A stretch of DNA of 64,000 nt from CALBPI01 sp963922335 (GTDB taxonomy: Bacteria > Pseudomonadota > Gammaproteobacteria > Steroidobacterales > Woeseiaceae). The DNA lies in assembly GCA_963922335.1 (NCBI GenBank), contig CAWUIB010000004.1:186001-250000 (forward strand), read 5' to 3'. The translations under genes were made by a program, and so were the position numbers. Within the stretch, counting starts at the first letter, position 1; every line of letters begins with the position of its first letter. The notes below the pieces were generated by a model. It saw only the letters and a program-made list of their open reading frames with translations, was not told the origin of the DNA and made no database searches. This document shows, in pieces, positions 59,857 through 64,000 of the stretch.

Positions 59857-61250
59857 CACGGATTCTGCCCGCCATTGCCCTTCTCCTGCTCTGCGCGACT
59901 GCCACGGCTGACCAGCACTGGTTCGAAGCGCTCAAGGATGCCGGCGACGATCGCGCTTTGTACCGCGTACTGCACGCTATGCCGAAAGGCGGCGACCTGC
60001 ATAACCACAACACGGGCTCAGTACTCCCCAAAGACTGGTTGCGCATCGCATTAGCGCAACAAGAGCGCGGTTATCGCTACTACACCAAGACGCGTATCAA
60101 CAATTGCCGTGACTACAGCGAAGCCAATACCACCTACCTGCTGCTGTTTCGGAACATCTCACAACTTGATTACGACGCCCTCAGCCATTGCGAACAGTCC
60201 GAGCACACCGCGCTTGACGAACTCTCTGAAGCTGAGCGTGCTGGCTGGATTAATAGCTTGAAGCTCGATAACCCGACGGAAGGGCGCGAAGAGTTCTTTC
60301 GAAACCACTGGCAGAGAATCAATGCACTGGCAGCCAACCCCTACCTGCGGGCCGAGATTCTCTTCCAAAACATGAAAGATCTCGGGGACGATAACGCGAT
60401 TTATCTCGAGACCCAGGCAGCGGTGCATGGCGCTATGCGACCCGATGGCAGCGCATTCGAGCCGGAAGAGGTAGCCGACATCTACCGCGATCGACTCAAG
60501 CAGCGCGACGCGGCCGAAACCGGCGTGACTGTACGACTCCAACTTATGGTTTTGCGCTTTGCGCCTAACGCAGAGGATCGTTTGCGCGAGCTCTACACCT
60601 TCGCGCTCGAGAATCGCGATCTCTACGTTGCATTGAACATGGCTGGCCGCGAAGACGACGATAAAGGCCATCCGAGACGCTTCCTCGAAACCTATCGTGA
60701 GATGCGCCACCTCGGCGCACTGCCACTATCGATTCACGCAGGCGAGGTCGATGAACCCAACGACCATGTGCGTGACACCTTGCTCCTGGGTGCGTCGCGG
60801 ATCGGTCACGGCTTGAACCTGATCACCGACGACGAGCTTATGATTGATATGAGATATGGCCCATATCTCGTTGAAATTAACTTAATTAGTAATTTGCTCC
60901 TTGAGTATGTTGTGGATTATTCGCAACACCCGTTCCCGGAGTTTTTGCGCACGGGGATTCCCGTGGCTTTGTCTACTGACGACCGCGGCATGTGGGATTC
61001 GACTTTGACCGACGAATTCTTTGTCGGCGTGAAGGAATACGATCTCACGTGGGAAGAGATCAAGCTGATGGGTCGCAACTCGATCCAATTCAGTTTTGTT
61101 GAAGACCCTGTTAAGGAGCGTTTGCTGGAGCGTTTTAACCAGAAAATGAAGGCGTTTGAGCGTCAGATGGCACGCCGCGGGCTTGCAAACTCAGATGACT
61201 TCCCGGACACTCGAACCTTCATTTGTGCTCGCTACAAGATCTGCGACTGA
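59853..61250 (+). CDS. Exported adenosine deaminase (ADGF-like)
   Basis: A 465-residue protein with a signal peptide (MTRILPAIALLLLCATATA). The mature enzyme has PKGGDLHNHNTGSVLPKDW near the start, a long inserted region, then LPLSIHAGEVDEPN (intact HAGE glutamate), SRIGHGLNLITDD and VALSTDDRGMW. These match secreted adenosine deaminases. It should convert adenosine or deoxyadenosine to inosine outside the cytoplasm, after which NCS2-type or other permeases import products. Translation is coupled to the permease upstream. Confidence 0.9.
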   Translation: MTRILPAIALLLLCATATADQHWFEALKDAGDDRALYRVLHAMPKGGDLHNHNTGSVLPKDWLRIALAQQERGYRYYTKTRINNCRDYSEANTTYLLLFRNISQLDYDALSHCEQSEHTALDELSEAERAGWINSLKLDNPTEGREEFFRNHWQRINALAANPYLRAEILFQNMKDLGDDNAIYLETQAAVHGAMRPDGSAFEPEEVADIYRDRLKQRDAAETGVTVRLQLMVLRFAPNAEDRLRELYTFALENRDLYVALNMAGREDDDKGHPRRFLETYREMRHLGALPLSIHAGEVDEPNDHVRDTLLLGASRIGHGLNLITDDELMIDMRYGPYLVEINLISNLLLEYVVDYSQHPFPEFLRTGIPVALSTDDRGMWDSTLTDEFFVGVKEYDLTWEEIKLMGRNSIQFSFVEDPVKERLLERFNQKMKAFERQMARRGLANSDDFPDTRTFICARYKICD

Positions 61251-61483
61251 TAGTCGGCGCAAACCTGGGGGGATACAGGTTTGCACAACCAGCAAACCGC
61301 TGACGTGGTCTGTTCTTCAGACTCCATGTCGTGCTGGTTGAGCATTTTGGTGGTAGGGCTCTTGAGGGTGTTACCAAAAAACAACAGGTGCTGACGTAGA
61401 AGCAGCATCTGAAACGGTGTGGTTATCCACTTTGTGATTCGCGTGTGCGAAGACTCAATCTGCGCCTTCAGGAGGGTGAACGA
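61251..61483 (+). other. 233-base leader before the TonB-dependent receptor
   Basis: The only long gene-free stretch. It contains a 9-bp perfect hairpin, GCAAACCTG (61259-61267) with CAGGTTTGC (61276-61284), right after the deaminase stop; no T-run follows. The rest shows no structure I can name. The downstream gene has a strong AGGAGG ribosome site. Confidence 0.45.
61259..61284 (+). terminator. Possible transcript-end hairpin after the exported deaminase
   Basis: The 9-bp stem described for the leader has an 8-base loop (GGGGGATA). It is placed correctly to end the permease/deaminase transcript, but without a T-run it may act through Rho or as an mRNA-stabilising element. Confidence 0.4.
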
Positions 61484-63865
61484 ATGAGACGAAACTGGGC
61501 CCTGTATGCCGGGGTGATGACGGCGTTGTATGCCGCAACTGCGCTGCCGGCGGCAGCACAGGAAGAAGAAATCGATGAAATCGTCGTTGAGGGGTCGCTG
61601 AACAGCCTCCCGACACAGGACGTAGGATCGGTTTTCGGTTTGGACAAGACGCTGCTGGAAACGCCGCGCTCAGCATCGACGATCTCCTCGGATCAAATCG
61701 AGCGTTTCGATATCCGCGACATCGATGAGCTCGTCAGCTTGTCGCCAGGCACCTTTACTCAGTCGTTCTTCGGGGTGGCCGGTGCACTCGACATTCGAGG
61801 CACTTCGGGCGAGACCTACTTCCGTGGCGTACGTCGCCTGGATAACCCGGGCAACTACCCGACGCCGATCGGCGCATCCGACAGAATCGATATCGTTCGT
61901 GGCCCAGCGTCTGTGATCTACGGCCCGGCCAAGATCGGTGGCTACCTCAACTTCGTGCCGAAGTCTGCTCGCGCAGCAGGCGGTCAGTATCTTGACGAAA
62001 TCGAGGGAAGCGTCTCTTACACCACCGGTACCTGGGATTTGAACATCCTCAAGGGCGAAGTGGGTGGTCCGGCGGAAATTGCAGGTCGTGAATTTGGCTA
62101 CTACGCGTATGCGGAAGTCGAAGACTCTGGCAGCTATTACCAGAACACGGCTACCGACCAGACGTTGCTGCAGCTTGCGATTGACCACGACGTCAACGAC
62201 ACGCTGCACATCCAGTTTGGTGGTATGTACCACCGCTTCGAAGGTAACCAGATTGCAGGCTGGAACCGCCTGACGCAGGACCTGATCGACAACGGTACCT
62301 ACATCACCGGTAATGCTCAGCCACTGGACACCAACGGTGACGGCTCGATCTCGCACACCGAGTACAACGTGGCGGGCATCAGCCAGTTCTTCGTAGGAAC
62401 AGGCTCACCCACGCAGGCTGACGTGAACCCGTTGTCGGCGCTCGTCAACCCGGGCACAGCCCAGCTCGACGGTAGCCAGGTACTGGTCGCCCCGGATGAC
62501 ACGCTCGAAAACGACGTTCTTACCTTGTACTTCGATGCGATCTGGAACTTCGACAACGGTTGGGAAGTGAAAAACCAGCTGTTCTACGAAGGCTACGAGA
62601 ACCTCAACGAAAACGCTTACGGTTTCTCGCAGTTCCATGATTCTCACGTCATCGAAGATAAGCTGACGTTCCAGAAAGAGTTCACGACGGATACGCTGGT
62701 CACGACCCTGCAAATCTCTCCGTCGGTCCGCTTCACGGACTTCAGCCACGGCAGTGACTTCATCAACGAGTACTTCGACCGCCGCGATCTGACCGGCCCG
62801 TCGACCGCACTCGATCGTCGCTTGCTGGCGACCCGCAGTAACACCGACTACGCAGATCGCTTCGACGGCGACTACCTGAACTATGGCCTGGCCATGGTCG
62901 GTGACTTCGTCTTCGAAAACGGCTTCTCAGCGCTGCTCGGTATTCGCTACGACGATATCGACGTCGAGAGCCGTAGCATCGACGAAGACCTCGGCGTCTT
63001 CGGTGATGGTGAAGCGGAAACCGAGACCGATACCGAAACGGGCGTCTCCTGGACTGCGAGCTTGTCTTGGGAATTTGATGTAGGCGAGGCCAGCATCATC
63101 CCGTACGCCACGTTCTCCGAGCAGTCTACGGTGATTGCAGGACAGGGTGCCGAGATCCAGACCGGCGCAATCGCCAGCAACGGCTGGTTCGATTCGTCTG
63201 AGCTGCAGGAATTCGGTATCAAGGGTAGTTTCCTGGACGAGAGCCTCTACGTTGCGCTGTCGGTCTACGAGCAGGAACGTACCGACTTCAACGCGCAGGC
63301 GATTGTCACCAACCAGAGTAACCGTACGGAAGGCGTCGAGCTGGAAGCACGCTGGGTGGTTAACGAGAACCTGGTCTTGACCGCGGGCTACACCAACATC
63401 GAAGTCACCAACCTGAACACCCTCGAGAACGCGGGTCGCTTCAGCTTCTTCGGTGCTGACGATGTTCCACAGATCGACCCAACGACCATCTTCGGTGGTC
63501 AGCTGATCGGTATCGTCTTCGCGCCGCAGCCGGGTGAAGCCGGCGCACGTCGCGCAGGTATGCCAGAGAACATCTACTCGTTTACGGGTACCTACTCGTT
63601 CGATAACGGTGTCGCGGTCAACGCGAGTGTGGTCAACGTCGACTCCGTCTTCTCGGGCTTCTCGCAGGCTGTTGAGCTGCCGTCTTACACGCTGGTTAAC
63701 CTCGGCGTGATCTACGAGACAGAGAACTGGCAGTTCGCACTGACCGGTAAGAACATCACGGATGAGCGCTACTTCCGCGCTAACTTCCCGAACCTCTTCG
63801 GTTCGCAGATCGTTCTGCCGGAACTGCCGCGTCACTATCAGGCTAGCGTTAGCTTCAGCTTCTGA
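61484..63865 (+). CDS. TonB-dependent receptor
   Basis: A 793-residue outer-membrane receptor: signal peptide with AAAQ cleavage region, then the TonB-box-like EIDEIVVEGSLNS, plug domain (about 40-165: TISSDQIERFDIRDIDELV, DRIDIVRGPASVIYGP) and 22-strand barrel ending in YQASVSFSF with terminal Phe. The ATG at 61484 follows CAGGAGGGTG closely. Codon use is strikingly optimised (nearly all Asn codons are AAC), unlike the preceding gene, so high expression is expected. The ligand is unknown; with an exported deaminase and NCS2 permease next door, purines or nucleosides are candidates. Confidence 0.95.
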   Translation: MRRNWALYAGVMTALYAATALPAAAQEEEIDEIVVEGSLNSLPTQDVGSVFGLDKTLLETPRSASTISSDQIERFDIRDIDELVSLSPGTFTQSFFGVAGALDIRGTSGETYFRGVRRLDNPGNYPTPIGASDRIDIVRGPASVIYGPAKIGGYLNFVPKSARAAGGQYLDEIEGSVSYTTGTWDLNILKGEVGGPAEIAGREFGYYAYAEVEDSGSYYQNTATDQTLLQLAIDHDVNDTLHIQFGGMYHRFEGNQIAGWNRLTQDLIDNGTYITGNAQPLDTNGDGSISHTEYNVAGISQFFVGTGSPTQADVNPLSALVNPGTAQLDGSQVLVAPDDTLENDVLTLYFDAIWNFDNGWEVKNQLFYEGYENLNENAYGFSQFHDSHVIEDKLTFQKEFTTDTLVTTLQISPSVRFTDFSHGSDFINEYFDRRDLTGPSTALDRRLLATRSNTDYADRFDGDYLNYGLAMVGDFVFENGFSALLGIRYDDIDVESRSIDEDLGVFGDGEAETETDTETGVSWTASLSWEFDVGEASIIPYATFSEQSTVIAGQGAEIQTGAIASNGWFDSSELQEFGIKGSFLDESLYVALSVYEQERTDFNAQAIVTNQSNRTEGVELEARWVVNENLVLTAGYTNIEVTNLNTLENAGRFSFFGADDVPQIDPTTIFGGQLIGIVFAPQPGEAGARRAGMPENIYSFTGTYSFDNGVAVNASVVNVDSVFSGFSQAVELPSYTLVNLGVIYETENWQFALTGKNITDERYFRANFPNLFGSQIVLPELPRHYQASVSFSF

Positions 63866-63890
63866 TCGTTTCGCGTTAGTGACCAACAAG

Positions 63891-63923
63891 GCCCGGGCAG
63901 CATCGCTGCTCGGGCTTTTTTTT
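63891..63923 (+). terminator. Rho-independent terminator of the TonB receptor gene
   Basis: GCCCGGGCAGC (63891-63901), loop ATC, GCTGCTCGGGC (63905-63915) with one G-T pair, directly followed by eight T (63916-63923). This is a textbook intrinsic terminator. Confidence 0.92.
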
Positions 63924-63935
63924 GAGGTTTTGTTT

Positions 63936-64000
63936 ATGTCCTTTTGTCGAATGCTGATCGCTACGTCCGCGCTGGGGTTGTTCGCTTGTTCACCACAAGG
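63936..64000 (+). CDS. Start of a lipoprotein gene, cut by window edge
   Basis: An ATG at 63936 opens a frame that runs off the right edge. The visible residues MSFCRMLIATSALGLFACSP form a lipoprotein signal with lipobox LFAC. Nothing more can be said of the product. It follows the terminator by 13 bases; its ribosome site is weak (GAGG at 63924-63927). Confidence 0.7.
   Translation, partial: MSFCRMLIATSALGLFACSPQ

Noticed and set aside
62927..63889. 320-codon open frame on the minus strand
   Set aside because: Antisense to the TonB receptor barrel and arises from its biased codons; no family likeness.

Overview
The window looks like a chromosomal segment of a free-living, probably marine, gammaproteobacterium. 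It is GC-rich, densely packed and has many ATGA-type stop/start overlaps. The gene mix fits: DUF885 and TlpA-type lipoproteins, TfpX/TfpZ, YajQ, a TonB-dependent receptor, PuuD-type urate oxidation and several diguanylate cyclases. The exact lineage cannot be fixed from sequence alone. I saw no tRNA, rRNA, CRISPR array, insertion sequence or phage gene. No gap between genes exceeds 300 bases.

Layout. (1) 1-19.5 kb is mixed housekeeping: a truncated DUF885 lipoprotein, an SLC13 permease, an ABC exporter, a TlpA-like lipoprotein, YajQ, PEP carboxylase, an MFS permease, a DCC protein, TfpX/Z, a YhiN-like flavoprotein, a peroxiredoxin-like/2OG-oxygenase fusion, YbjQ and YbjQ-M48 proteins, a double GST/glutaredoxin protein and a soluble diguanylate cyclase. 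(2) 19.6-21.8 kb holds a small exported protein, a methyltransferase and a divergent pair of paralogous phosphoribosyltransferases. (3) 21.8-33.9 kb holds urease in two separated blocks: ureB-C-E-F-G plus a PhyH oxygenase, and nucleoside hydrolase-ureD-ureA plus an IPNS-like oxygenase and an MFS permease. Between them sits an oppositely oriented pair, a double-DUF1538 membrane protein and a protein with three PII-like modules. (4) 34-38.7 kb is a forward operon: MFS permease, second IPNS-like oxygenase, PQQ/heme c dehydrogenase lipoprotein and DUF998 protein. (5) 40-52.5 kb is the purine-degradation core: ribokinase, hydroxyisourate hydrolase, xanthine dehydrogenase A/B/C, PuuD, an antisense FMN hydroxyacid oxidase, allantoinase PuuE, OHCU decarboxylase, allantoicase, ureidoglycolate lyase and guanine deaminase, then a MASE1 diguanylate cyclase. 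(6) 54-64 kb holds secreted and cytosolic purine-salvage functions: an alpha/beta hydrolase lipoprotein, an exported SAM hydrolase-like (DUF62) protein, 8-oxoguanine deaminase, an adenine/adenosine deaminase-like enzyme, an NCS2 permease, an exported adenosine deaminase, a TonB-dependent receptor, and the start of another lipoprotein at the right edge.

Taken together, the locus can be read as one route. Nucleosides or adenosine compounds outside the cytoplasm are deaminated and imported. Nucleosides are split by the hydrolase, and ribose is phosphorylated by ribokinase. Bases are deaminated to xanthine or hypoxanthine and oxidised to urate. Urate passes via hydroxyisourate, OHCU, allantoin and allantoate to ureidoglycolate, then to glyoxylate plus urea. 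Urease releases ammonia and CO2. The least explained parts, and the best candidates for new biology, are the DUF1538/triple-PII pair inside the urease region and the three separate 2OG-Fe(II) oxygenases coupled to urease or transporter genes. No recognisable DNA-binding transcription regulator is encoded anywhere in the window.
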